From positions 1 through 50,956 of the forward strand of contig JAJDBG010000024.1 in the NCBI GenBank assembly GCA_029261475.1: 50,956 nt of DNA, given 5' to 3'. Shown here in pieces: positions 10,024-19,878 of this stretch (its first letter is position 1; the number at the start of each line of letters is the position of its first letter). A model generated the notes under the pieces. That model made no database searches and was not told where the DNA came from. It saw only the letters and a list, made by a program, of their open reading frames with translations. The DNA comes from Nitrospinaceae bacterium. Lineage in GTDB: Bacteria; Nitrospinota; Nitrospinia; Nitrospinales; VA-1. The translations under genes and the position numbers were made by a program.

Positions 10024-11778
10024 ATGTTTTTGATCACGACCGCAAATCAAAAATACTGGAAAACCGACGAGAAAGTTCTATTCCTTGGCGAGTGGTGCAA
10101 ACTATACAAAGACAAAGAAATATGGGCACGGATGGACCATGAAACTCTCCCCTTCCACTGGGAGGATAGAGCACGGCAAATTCAAGGTTTGGGATACATA
10201 AACAAACTCTACGAACGCTATTTAAAAATTCTTTCAATCCGCCTCAATGAACTGCATCAAGTAGACTATGGGCCACGCTATTGGCGGATAATTATAGGGC
10301 CCTGGTTATTTTATTTTTTAGTATTTTTATACGATCGCTATCTTTCCATTCGCACGGCCATCGATTCAGAAAATGTCACCAATACATGGATACTCCAAAA
10401 ACAGAACCTACCCTCTGTCCCCAAAGACTACACGACCTTTAACCACTGGAGCGTCAGTCAGGATGACTATAACTTTTATATTTATAGTCAGATCATTGCA
10501 ACCTTGGGAAGTCTTCCATATGAAACAAAAGATGGCTCCCTGAATTTGGAACAGGGACTCTACGATCCCCATCTCAAAGGCACGAATTTATTTATAAAAG
10601 GACTTCTACACAAGATCGTACAAAAGGCTCCCGACCGCTATAAGAGCATCGTCTTTGTTTCTGGCTATTTCCATTTTTTTGATTTATTCCGGCTTAAATT
10701 ATCACTCCGTCAAACCCCTGATTTTTTTTCGTCCCCTCCCATTGTTCCAACAGTTTCGCCCGATCTATCCATTCGCAACAAACTTCAACTGGCTGAGGGG
10801 AATGACGAATTTGAAAAGCTGACCAACACCCTCATTCCCTTACAAATTCCCACAGCCTATCTGGAATCGTATAAAGAGACGCATCAAAAATCCCTCGAAT
10901 ATTTCCCTAAAAATCCCAAGCTCATATTAACCGCAACCGACTTGTTTGGAGGTGAAGGCTTCAAATTCTGGACAGCACATAACGTCTCTCGCGGATGCAA
11001 ATTAGCTGGAATTCAACATGGCGGGGGCTATGGAAGCCGAAAAATTGATTCAATCGTGTACAACGAAATTCGAGCATGCGATCGCTATTATACTTGGGGC
11101 TGGAGTCTAAAAGGTTATACAAAAACGCATCCAATTGCGGCGGGGAAATTAGCCAGCCTGGAAGAAATCACCCCCAATCCCCAAGGCAAGGTACTCGTGA
11201 TAGGCACTGGGGAGCCACGTTATTCCAGATGGGACCATGGCGACCAGATAGGCTCAGAAATGGATGCCTACTGCCAAGAGCAAAGTCAGTTCTTTCTCTC
11301 ACTTCTACCCAAAGTACAGACCGCTTTTTTATTCCGCTTACATCCAGCCGCACATGAATGGAATCCCCAAGCCCGTTTGCAAGACCTGGCACCCGACCTA
11401 CAAATATATCAAGGGGGAGAAACCATGATCGAGCAACTCAAACAAAGCCGGTTATGCGTATGCACAAATAACTCGACAACATTTTTAGAGTCGATTGCTT
11501 CCAACTTTCCCACCCTGGTTTATTGGAATCCACAACGTTGCGAACTACGAAAAAATGCAATCCCTTATTACGAGAGTTTAAAAAAAGTCGGCATCTATCA
11601 CGAAACTCCAGAATCTGCCGCCGAGCAGGCAAACAAAATTTTTGACGACCCTTTAAAGTGGTGGAATTCAGAAGCAGTGCAAGACGCAGTTAAAAATTTT
11701 TGCAACCAGTTTGCAAGAACAAGTCCCCACTGGTTACGCGACTGGAAAAGGGAATTGCTCAATCTTCGTGACAAATAA
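10024..11778 (+). CDS. LIC12162-family putative transferase (O-antigen associated)
   Basis: N-terminus MFLITTANQKYWKTDEKVLFLGEWCK; TATDLFGGEGFKFWTAH...LAGIQHGGGYG; C-terminal CTNNSTTFLESIASNFPTLVYWNP. Confidence 0.8.
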   Translation: MFLITTANQKYWKTDEKVLFLGEWCKLYKDKEIWARMDHETLPFHWEDRARQIQGLGYINKLYERYLKILSIRLNELHQVDYGPRYWRIIIGPWLFYFLVFLYDRYLSIRTAIDSENVTNTWILQKQNLPSVPKDYTTFNHWSVSQDDYNFYIYSQIIATLGSLPYETKDGSLNLEQGLYDPHLKGTNLFIKGLLHKIVQKAPDRYKSIVFVSGYFHFFDLFRLKLSLRQTPDFFSSPPIVPTVSPDLSIRNKLQLAEGNDEFEKLTNTLIPLQIPTAYLESYKETHQKSLEYFPKNPKLILTATDLFGGEGFKFWTAHNVSRGCKLAGIQHGGGYGSRKIDSIVYNEIRACDRYYTWGWSLKGYTKTHPIAAGKLASLEEITPNPQGKVLVIGTGEPRYSRWDHGDQIGSEMDAYCQEQSQFFLSLLPKVQTAFLFRLHPAAHEWNPQARLQDLAPDLQIYQGGETMIEQLKQSRLCVCTNNSTTFLESIASNFPTLVYWNPQRCELRKNAIPYYESLKKVGIYHETPESAAEQANKIFDDPLKWWNSEAVQDAVKNFCNQFARTSPHWLRDWKRELLNLRDK

Positions 11779-12209
11779 TGAAAATTTTATTGCAACGAGT
11801 CACCTATGCCGCCGTGCGCGTAGATGACGAAGAAATCGCCCGCATAGGAAAAGGCATACTCGCTCTGGTAGGCATTGAAGAAGGTGACTCGCCCGAGTCG
11901 GCAGACCAGCTCGCAGAAAAAACCGCCCTGCTTCGTATTTTCCCCGATGACGCAGGTAAAATGAATCTTTCTTGCGTGGATATAGGTGGAGAAATCCTCG
12001 CCGTTTCCCAGTTCACCCTCGCCGGGAACTGCTCCAAAGGCCGCAGACCCAGCTTCGACAAAGCCGCCCATCCCGACCTCGCCCGCACACTGTACGAACG
12101 CTACATTCAGAAAATTGAAACCCTCGGCATCGCAACGGCAAGTGGACGCTTCGCAGCGGACATGAAAGTCGAACTCCTCAACGACGGACCCGTCACCTTC
12201 CTGTTATAA
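11778..12209 (+). CDS. dtd: D-aminoacyl-tRNA deacylase
   Basis: [68 protein letters not shown]-terminus. Confidence 0.95.
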   Translation: MKILLQRVTYAAVRVDDEEIARIGKGILALVGIEEGDSPESADQLAEKTALLRIFPDDAGKMNLSCVDIGGEILAVSQFTLAGNCSKGRRPSFDKAAHPDLARTLYERYIQKIETLGIATASGRFAADMKVELLNDGPVTFLL

Positions 12210-12335
12210 AAATAAAACGACAAGGTCGTCCAGAAAATCAAGGACACATCAGTTTATATGATATTGTGACCTTAAATTTAGCGCACCAGAGCTTCGGTTT
12301 CTGAGCTTACCCTTTCCTACTTTCTGACTGCTATT

Positions 12336-13400
12336 ATGATTGAGAAATCCCTGATCCTGAACTCCACAGCCACTGCCGATGCACTGGCTCGGCTCCATTT
12401 TTATCTTCCGTATGTCTGCGATCAGGTTCTTGGCCTGACTATCATTTCCGAAGCTGAAATCCGTTACACCTGCAAGGAGGCAGACAGCGCTCCTTATATC
12501 GAGTCGATCGTCCAGGCCTTGCTTGACGATTCCACTGATGCGGAGTTTATGGATTCACTGCAAATGCACCCAGTCTTCGACAATAGCGATGCGCCCTGTT
12601 TCTGCAAACACGATCTCCTTCCCGAACTGCTAGAAGGCGACCATCTGATCTCTTTCGGTCCCGGTCAATACGGCATGGGCCACCTGTTTCTCAAGACCTT
12701 CAAATATTTTGAACGGGAATGTTATCGCATGGCTCTGAAGCAAGGCCCGGAGGAATTTGTCTACCCGAATCTGATTCCCCGCAAACTGATGCAATATCCG
12801 GATTACGGGACCGATCAAGACGCCACCTGGTTTGTGCCCGGAACGCAATCACCAGAGCACCTCGGCAAGCCCGCTGTTTGCCTGCACTGCTACCCGCATT
12901 TCAGAAAGCGAACACTTCCCAGAGACACCACCATCACCACCCAAGGCCGATGTTATCGCTATGAAGGTTCGGACCGATTCTCCCCGGACCGGTTATGGGA
13001 ATTCATCATGCGGGAAACGGTTTACATGGGAACGCCCGTCTTCGTGCGCAACTCGTTGAGGGAAATCGAAAGCCTGACCGTCGAATGGATGCAAAGCCTC
13101 GGTTTGCGTGCCTGGGTGCAGGAAGCCGACGATCCCGTTTCCGACTCAGCCTTGACAACCTCAGTACCTCTTAAATGGGAATTGAGAATTGCGCTCCCGG
13201 CATCGGGAGACTCTCTGGCGGCCGCATCGTTCAATTATCATGCGGACCACTACAGCAGACCGTTTGAGATATCAGAGGGGGAAAACACCGCCGCCACAGC
13301 TTGCGCCGGATTCGGCATCGAACGCCTGACCTGGGGATTTCTCGCGCAAAACGGATTGGACACAAAACATTGGCCAGAATCCGTTCGCAAGGAAATTTGA
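12336..13400 (+). CDS. Class II aaRS-like protein, amino acid:[carrier protein] ligase-like (atypical SerRS catalytic core)
   Basis: Motif 2-like QGRCYRYEGSDRFSPDRLWEFIMRETVYMGT and motif 3 ACAGFGIERLTWGF; Cys/Glu/Cys positions resemble the zinc ligands of atypical SerRS; too short for a separate tRNA-binding domain. Confidence 0.7.
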   Translation: MIEKSLILNSTATADALARLHFYLPYVCDQVLGLTIISEAEIRYTCKEADSAPYIESIVQALLDDSTDAEFMDSLQMHPVFDNSDAPCFCKHDLLPELLEGDHLISFGPGQYGMGHLFLKTFKYFERECYRMALKQGPEEFVYPNLIPRKLMQYPDYGTDQDATWFVPGTQSPEHLGKPAVCLHCYPHFRKRTLPRDTTITTQGRCYRYEGSDRFSPDRLWEFIMRETVYMGTPVFVRNSLREIESLTVEWMQSLGLRAWVQEADDPVSDSALTTSVPLKWELRIALPASGDSLAAASFNYHADHYSRPFEISEGENTAATACAGFGIERLTWGFLAQNGLDTKHWPESVRKEI

Positions 13401-13409
13401 AATAGCACA

Positions 13410-13560
13410 GTGGATGGCAAAGAAATCGCCCGCACACTGTACGAACGCTACATCTAAAAATTGAATACTGTGGCATTGCAACGGCAAGAGGACGCTTCGG
13501 AGCGGACATGAAAGTCGAATTCCTCAACGATGGCCCCGTCACCTTCCTGTTAGAAAAATA
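13410..13560 (+). pseudogene. dtd: Internally deleted second copy of dtd
   Basis: 13426-13560 closely matches dtd 12079-12214; 13410-13434 matches dtd 5' segment 11820-11844 (22/25); in-frame stop after ERYI. Confidence 0.88.
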
Positions 13561-13584
13561 AAACGACAAGGTATCTAGGAAATA

Positions 13585-14475
13585 CTAGCGAACTTTCTCA
13601 AACTTAAGTGAAAATTCTTTTTCGTGCTTGTAGGCTTGATAAATTTCAGCTTTTGGGTATGCACTAACTGTAATGCCAATGATTTCTTGCCTGAGGATAG
13701 GCTCCATTTTGCAACCTAAATAAACTGCCCCAACTTCCTCTGGAGCAAAAGGAATGATTTCTGATTTCTTATTTTTATCTCTCATGGATGATACGATTCG
13801 CCATTCCTTTTCGTAAGCCCAATCCATTCCCTTTGTAAGTGTAATATGACTTATGATTCTACTAATGGAATTGTCAAAACCAAACATATCTTCATTTTTC
13901 AAAGTAGGCATTGTATCGGAATATTTTACTTCTTGAGCTTGAGCTACGTCTAAAGGAGAATCCACTTCTAAAATATTAAGGAATTTAATAACTGCGCCAG
14001 TATGGTTTTCAGCATAATGGGCCCACATTAATAAATTATCTTTACTCTCAGACATACAAAAAATAGATGTATCTGCTAGTTTAGAATGGAGTGAACGATT
14101 CAATTCGGGGGCCATAATATCTGCATTTCTAACTCCCTCCCTTGACCCTTCACGCAATCTCATTAAATCTTCTTCTGAAAATTGTTTGCCGCTTTCCTTC
14201 ACAACCTTTCTTAAATATTCAATGTATTCTGCCATCCGAGGGGATAGTAAATTGGTGACAGGATCATCGTTTGTGACATACTTGAGCAATGTTTCAGAAA
14301 GCTGACGCGCTATTTCTTCTTTATCTTCATCTAAATGGAGATCAAACTGATTGTCAAATGGATCGTTAAACTCAAGAGGGCTAGACCACTTCCTAGAACA
14401 GTTTTCTAGGACCACCTTGATAGATTTAGGCGAATAATATTTGAAGAAATATTCTTTATTGTTTCGCGAAACCAT
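13585..14475 (-). CDS. DUF2971 domain-containing protein
   Basis: KYYSPKSIKVVLENCSRKWSSPLEFNDPFD N-terminus and FCMSESKDNLLMWAHYAENHTGAVIKF motif. Confidence 0.85.
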   Translation of the reverse strand: MVSRNNKEYFFKYYSPKSIKVVLENCSRKWSSPLEFNDPFDNQFDLHLDEDKEEIARQLSETLLKYVTNDDPVTNLLSPRMAEYIEYLRKVVKESGKQFSEEDLMRLREGSREGVRNADIMAPELNRSLHSKLADTSIFCMSESKDNLLMWAHYAENHTGAVIKFLNILEVDSPLDVAQAQEVKYSDTMPTLKNEDMFGFDNSISRIISHITLTKGMDWAYEKEWRIVSSMRDKNKKSEIIPFAPEEVGAVYLGCKMEPILRQEIIGITVSAYPKAEIYQAYKHEKEFSLKFEKVR

Positions 14476-14582
14476 TATTTAATTCCATCTTTAATATTTG
14501 TAGAACAAATTTTGCATTGCCGTCAGACACAGCTAAACCTACACTAAATCGTTTCGTTCTGGTTAGCTAGTCCTCCACATGG

Positions 14583-15152
14583 CTAGTTCAGTTTGCGGGC
14601 GACGGCAAAGGCTTTTTTCATATCTGGTAATTGTCTGAGGTCGGGAACGATTTCAAGGTGACGAACGATCCCTTCTTTGTCCACCACCATCACCGCTCGG
14701 GTGAGCAATCGGCTTTCTTCTATCAACAATCCGGTTGCTTGACCGAAGCCTCCATCTCGATAATCTGACAAGAAAGTAAGGTTGGAAATTTTTGCCTCTC
14801 TCGCAAATCGCTTTTGAGCGAATGGAAGGTCTCTGCTGACGGTGATCAAGTGTGCGTCCAGACCGCCATTGTCTTCGCTCAAAATATGCGTTTGTTTTTC
14901 ACAGACTTTGGTATCGATGGAGGGCACTACACTCAAAATCGACACGCGCCCTTTGAGCGATTGCAGGGATATCATTTTCATTCCACTGTCTGGAATGGCA
15001 ATCGCCGGTAACGGTTGGCCCACTTCCAGTGTCTGTCCTTGCAGGGTCAACAGTGCTCCATTCAAAGAAACACTCGCGGAATGTGCAGGGGCGGCCATGA
15101 GTAAGACAAGCACAAATATTCCTAATATTGATTGTTCGAATTTTCGAATCAT
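14583..15152 (-). CDS. tpx: Thiol peroxidase, exported, apparently lacking the resolving Cys
   Basis: VPSIDTKVCEKQT peroxidatic motif and DLPFAQKRF; hydrophobic N-terminus ending APAHSA. Confidence 0.85.
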   Translation of the reverse strand: MIRKFEQSILGIFVLVLLMAAPAHSASVSLNGALLTLQGQTLEVGQPLPAIAIPDSGMKMISLQSLKGRVSILSVVPSIDTKVCEKQTHILSEDNGGLDAHLITVSRDLPFAQKRFAREAKISNLTFLSDYRDGGFGQATGLLIEESRLLTRAVMVVDKEGIVRHLEIVPDLRQLPDMKKAFAVARKLN

Positions 15153-15195
15153 GATCTGATTTCCTTTTTATAAATTATTTGGGGTGCCCGCTATT

Positions 15196-16328
15196 TTATA
15201 AGGACTGATACAGGTCCACATAGCTTTGCATGATAGCATTCCAATCGAAACGTTTTTGGACACTTTTTTGAGCCGCCATTCCCATTTGCAAGCGCAGGTC
15301 TGGATCCTTCAGCGACTCAATACATGAGCCTATGTCTTCGGGAGTCTCGTTTGCGATCAGCGCACCGCCATCTTCGGCAATTTCACTTGCGATCCCAACA
15401 GGGGTTGAGACCAAAGGCAGTCCCGCTGCCGCCGCTTCTAACAAGGGTTGGGAGAAATTTTCGTACCTTGATGCGTATATGAAAACATCCGCCCTTTGGT
15501 AGTGAGTCTTCAATTCATCTGAGTTTTGAAAACCTGTAAACCGAACACGGTCTTCAATTTCCAGTGTCCGGCACAAAGCTTTCAATTCCTCCAGGTATCC
15601 AGAACGCGCTACACTGGTCGTCTCGGCTTCCCCGCCCACCACGGTCAATCGCCAGGGAAAGGATAATTTTTGAACGGCTCGAAGCACCCATTCAACCCGA
15701 CGAACACGTGCGATTCTGCCGACGAATAGCAACTGCAACGTTTTCGTCTCTGCTTCGTCTTTCCTGACGATTCTTTCGATGCCATCAATGCCCATCGGGA
15801 TAATATGAATTTTATTCTTCTCGATTCCAAATTCAAGGGCATCCGCATATTCCAGTTTGGAAGAGACCACAATCGCCTGCGCGCGTCGTGCAGAAGTTTT
15901 AAGCGTTGCCAAATCATAAAACTGATAAGGCAAACGTTGTAAAGAGGAGGAGAGGTATTTTTTATAGCCCAACAAAGAGCCGTGTGTGTTGAGAACGAAA
16001 GGTCGTCTCTTCAAACGGGCAAAAAAAAACCAGCGTCGGTCGGGAAGTTGCGATAATTGTGACTATGAAGGATGTCAAAATCGCCCTGCCCGGAATACAT
16101 TTTAGGGCTGAAGCAATAGCGCATCATCGGAAAAGGAATGGGGAATCGCGACACCTCGACACCTTGTATGACTTCTCTTGCAGGAAGCTTGGGATCGACA
16201 TCGGAGTAGGTGGTCAGCACTGGGGAGTGAATCCCTAAAGACTCCAGACGTTTAGAAATCTGGAAAGCCTGATTCACAGGGCCGCAAACATAGGGCAGAA
16301 AAGATTCGATGCTTCTTAATATTTTCAA
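15196..16328 (-). pseudogene. GT4-family glycosyltransferase interrupted by a frameshift at a T9 homopolymer
   Basis: ORF 16011-16328 (GT4 N-terminus, HSHNYRN) and ORF 15196-16014 (LLFVGRIARVRRVEWVL, FIYASRYENFSQPLLEAAAAGLPLVSTPVG) join if one T is added to the run at 16021-16029. Confidence 0.8.
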
Positions 16329-16359
16329 TGGGACCCATCAATAAAATGAATGGATTTTT

Positions 16360-16737
16360 TCAGGACGAATGCCCTTCGGGCGGTTCCGTTGCTTTTTCCA
16401 AACGTTTTTTCTCGTGATAAAGAATACCAATGTGCTGGCTCAAGGTACGCACCTGATTGGTGAGCACCGAAATTCTGATCGAAAAATGCAGGCAGATAAT
16501 CACTAAAAATGTCAGGCCGAAAAAAAACAGAGTCGAGGTGAACAAGGTCGCCCCCACTGTCTCAGACACCCAGGTCAGCAAATCCTCAGACACAGAAAGA
16601 ATGAGCATCATGCTACCCGTTACCAGCCAACCGAAGGAGTATTCCTCGTTGAGTCTTTTACGGCGCACCAACTCAAACACATACACCACAATAAAAATGC
16701 AGATACAGATAGAGATGATTCTTATTCTGGGAGGCAT
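16360..16737 (-). CDS. DUF2304 domain membrane protein
   Basis: Small TM protein with ELVRRKRLNEEYSFGWL motif, next to a GT2 gene as is common for DUF2304. Confidence 0.78.
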   Translation of the reverse strand: MPPRIRIISICICIFIVVYVFELVRRKRLNEEYSFGWLVTGSMMLILSVSEDLLTWVSETVGATLFTSTLFFFGLTFLVIICLHFSIRISVLTNQVRTLSQHIGILYHEKKRLEKATEPPEGHSS

Positions 16738-16740
16738 GGG

Positions 16741-17574
16741 TTAGATACTCGGTTTTTGACGCATTAAAGTTACAAAGATGGAAAGGAACATTTTAAATAC
16801 ATAATACAAGGGCTTGTGCCCATGATGCATGGATTTCCCTTCTGGCTTCGGGTCCATATTAACCGGGATTTCTTTCATTTTGATCCCGCAACGATGGAGC
16901 AAGATCAAATAATCTGCATCGGGGTAATCTGGCGGATAGTAACTGCTCGCCACAAGTCGAATCGCTTTGCCCCGCAATGCCTGGAAACCCGATGTCGGGT
17001 CTGTCACCCTCTGGCGACAACATATAGATGCAAGGAGGCTGAACATTTTGATTCCCATATGCCGGAAAAACGGTGTCTTGTATTTTCCACCGTCCAGAAA
17101 ACGGGAACCAATGACCACATCCGCATCACCCGTCATCAACTCACGATGCAAATCCAAAATTTGACTCGGATCATGTTGGCCATCGGCATCAATTTGAATG
17201 ATTGAATTGTATCCGTTTTGCAGTGCATAAATGAAACCTGTCTGAAGAGCTACACCGTAACCAAGATTGTAAGGGAGTGTTATGAAGTCCACTCCCATTT
17301 CATCAAGAACACGCGCTGTGCCATCGCTTGATCCATCGTTGACAACCAGAATAGGAAACTGCGGCACTTGCTCGCGTATTCCCTCAATCACAACACCAAT
17401 ATTCTGTTCTTCATCAAACGCAGGAATAACGATGAGAGGCTTGTCCACTTTTTCGGACACCTCGGCGGGAAGAACCGAAAGGAGCGTAAGAGGATCGATA
17501 GCATCGGCCTCTTCCTCACCGGAGAAAGGACGCTTCTTTTGGCTTCCTTGTTTCATTGCAACAAGCGATTCCAT
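16741..17574 (-). CDS. Glycosyltransferase family 2 (dolichyl-phosphate mannosyltransferase-like)
   Basis: LIVIPAFDEEQNIGVVIEGI, ILVVNDGSSDGTARVLDE, IIQIDADGQHDPSQI. Confidence 0.92.
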   Translation of the reverse strand: MESLVAMKQGSQKKRPFSGEEEADAIDPLTLLSVLPAEVSEKVDKPLIVIPAFDEEQNIGVVIEGIREQVPQFPILVVNDGSSDGTARVLDEMGVDFITLPYNLGYGVALQTGFIYALQNGYNSIIQIDADGQHDPSQILDLHRELMTGDADVVIGSRFLDGGKYKTPFFRHMGIKMFSLLASICCRQRVTDPTSGFQALRGKAIRLVASSYYPPDYPDADYLILLHRCGIKMKEIPVNMDPKPEGKSMHHGHKPLYYVFKMFLSIFVTLMRQKPSI

Positions 17575-17886
17575 TCGATAAAATTCTTAATCCAAGTTAG
17601 CTTAGAGGAATTGGGAACGCATACCCCAAAAATAAAGCAGAGGGAATCTTGCGTAATACTAATTTTTCGACAAAAACAGCAATAAACTTGAGGAAAACTA
17701 CAAATATAAGAGAATCAGAAGAATCATCCCAAATCCAGTCCAATATCCCATATATTATTCTACGTTATTCACCTGCGAATGTATAGCTTGCTCCCTAAAA
17801 TGAGAAAGACAACACTCCTGTAAACTTTAGACGGGTATCCTTATTTGCATTCCCAAATTACCTTGAAAAATTTGGGGTGTCTGACC

Positions 17887-18561
17887 TTATTTTTTATCAA
17901 TAAAGGGCCATCCTCTCGGAGGATCTGCCACAATGCACATGGGTTCGCCAGAAACGGGATGTGCAAACTCCAGACTGCGCGCAAACAAGGCGATACGATT
18001 ATCCCGCAATTTAACGGTAGATCGGTATTTCAGGTCGCCTAAAATAGGACAGCCAGAAAATGCCAATTGCGCTCGAATTTGATGAAACCTGCCCGTCATC
18101 AACTCAATTTCCAGAATGCATGCCTTGTCCAGAATTTGCAGAGTACGGTAGGATAGCTCGGCTCGTTGGGCATGGGGCGCAGGTTTGGGGAAAACCGTCG
18201 CTTTCAAACTACGTTCCTTTTTCAAATAATGCTCAAGCTTGCCCGATTCTGGCAACAACTTGCCTTGAGCAACAGCCCGATATATTTTACGAACCTCACG
18301 TTCGCGAAATTGATGGGAAATACGCGAGGCCGCTTTCGAAGTACGTGCGAAAAGGACGACCCCGGACACAGGTCGATCTATACGGTGAAGCAAACCCAGA
18401 TAGACATTACCCGGTTTGTTGAATTTGTTTTTCAGCCACTCCTTCGTCAAGTCCAGCAAAGAAGGCTCTCCAGAGGAATCCCCTTGAACTAACAAACCTG
18501 CAGGCTTATGAACCGCGATGAGATGATTGTCTATGAACAGGATTTTTAAGTTCAAAATCAA
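17887..18561 (-). CDS. RluA-family pseudouridine synthase
   Basis: HKPAGLLVQGD, GLLHRIDRPVSGVVLFART, MTGRFHQIRAQLAFSGCPILGDLKY. Confidence 0.92.
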   Translation of the reverse strand: MILNLKILFIDNHLIAVHKPAGLLVQGDSSGEPSLLDLTKEWLKNKFNKPGNVYLGLLHRIDRPVSGVVLFARTSKAASRISHQFREREVRKIYRAVAQGKLLPESGKLEHYLKKERSLKATVFPKPAPHAQRAELSYRTLQILDKACILEIELMTGRFHQIRAQLAFSGCPILGDLKYRSTVKLRDNRIALFARSLEFAHPVSGEPMCIVADPPRGWPFIDKK

Positions 18562-19214
18562 TCCACATCCTGTTTCTTTTGAAACTCTTTAGTGGCAATG
18601 GGATCTACAATTCCACCAGAGATAACGTACTTCACACCCTCTTCGATCGTCATCGACAATTCGATCAACTCTTCAGGTGGAGAAAATATGAGGAATCCCG
18701 AAGTGGGATTGGGAGTCGTCGGGACAAAAACGTTGAGGACATTATCCGCAGTTTTTTTCTGAATCTCCCCCTTACTTTCGCTGGTCACAAATCCCAGCGC
18801 GTAAGCACCCCGGCGCGGAAATTCGATCAGCACCACCATATTGAACGATTTTGTATCGACCGAAGTAAAAGAAGAGACAATCTGCTTGGTACCCGAATAA
18901 ATGCGCCGGAAAAACGGGATTTTTTGAACAATCATTTCGCCCAATAACACCAGCTGTCTGCCAAAAATATTATTAACAAAAACCCCAATCAGGAAAATGA
19001 TAAACAGGGTCATAAAAACACCAATAAATGGAATCCTGTAACCCTCTGGAATGGGGACCCCCATTCTAATCAATAATTGGGTAAAGGTCGGAGAAAGCGC
19101 ATCCAAATTCCGAAACAGAAACTTCAGAATAAATAGCGTAATGGCTATTGGGAGCGTGATCAGCAATCCCGTTATAAAAATTGTTTTTAACTTTTTTTTG
19201 ACCTTAAAAAACAT
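18558..19214 (-). CDS. DUF502 family membrane protein
   Basis: FITGLLITLPIAITLFIL, IPFFRRIYSGTKQI, VFVPTTPNPTSGFLIF; start placed at MFFKVKKK. Confidence 0.85.
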   Translation of the reverse strand: MFFKVKKKLKTIFITGLLITLPIAITLFILKFLFRNLDALSPTFTQLLIRMGVPIPEGYRIPFIGVFMTLFIIFLIGVFVNNIFGRQLVLLGEMIVQKIPFFRRIYSGTKQIVSSFTSVDTKSFNMVVLIEFPRRGAYALGFVTSESKGEIQKKTADNVLNVFVPTTPNPTSGFLIFSPPEELIELSMTIEEGVKYVISGGIVDPIATKEFQKKQDVD

Positions 19215-19768
19215 ATCAATCCCAAAAGCGACGCTCAATGTGGACAGGAAATACTCCTGAAATATCTCTATTCAACTCTGCAATTCATTCTATAATCAAT
19301 ACGAAACCACTTATTTCAAAAGAGTTTTTCAAAATTAAAAACTAAATGCACCTTGGGAGGGAGGAAATCATTGTAATAGTTTCCAAACCTTATATTGTCA
19401 GAAACTTACCAATCGAGGTGAGTGTTTTGCAATTCTCCAACTACCATCCCGACATTATATTGGGGAAGTTAACTTAAGACAAGAAGCAAAAAGAACCTCG
19501 TATCACAATTAGAGAACCTTATTCATTTAGTCAGCTATAGATTAACTTTAATGTTGCCAAACACAATTTCAATACGTTATACTGTTTAACTCATTCCATA
19601 AATCATTTTTTATCAATGGCGTATGGAAATATTAATGTTGATGAAATGGTAATGATTTATTATTTGAGTTGAATCGCCTCTTGGGTTGATCCATAACCCT
19701 ATTTTTTGAATATTCCCTCCTTTACTGGCTCAATAAAATACGCACATTTTTAGAAATGAAAGCGTTAC

Positions 19769-19851
19769 GGGCCAATGCAGACAAAGTCTGCTGGAAAAAG
19801 AAGGATTCCCCTGTCGTATAAGGGCAGTCATTCTCTCTACAAGGTCGGCCT
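19769..19851 (+). ncRNA. Candidate structured RNA element, unit A (83 nt)
   Basis: Contains perfect hairpin GCAGAC-AAA-GTCTGC; ends close with GGGCC/GGCCT; ungapped alignment to unit B. Confidence 0.5.
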
Positions 19852-19859
19852 ATTCATCA

Positions 19860-19875
19860 CCTCCATTTATGGAGG
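19860..19875 (+). repeat. Perfect hairpin between RNA units A and B
   Basis: CCTCCA-TTTA-TGGAGG. Confidence 0.7.
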
Positions 19876-19878
19876 GGC

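Noticed and set aside
16741-17574. Overlapping plus-strand ORFs (16816-17205, 17282-17581)
   Set aside because: Antisense to a clear GT2 gene and lacking recognisable domains.
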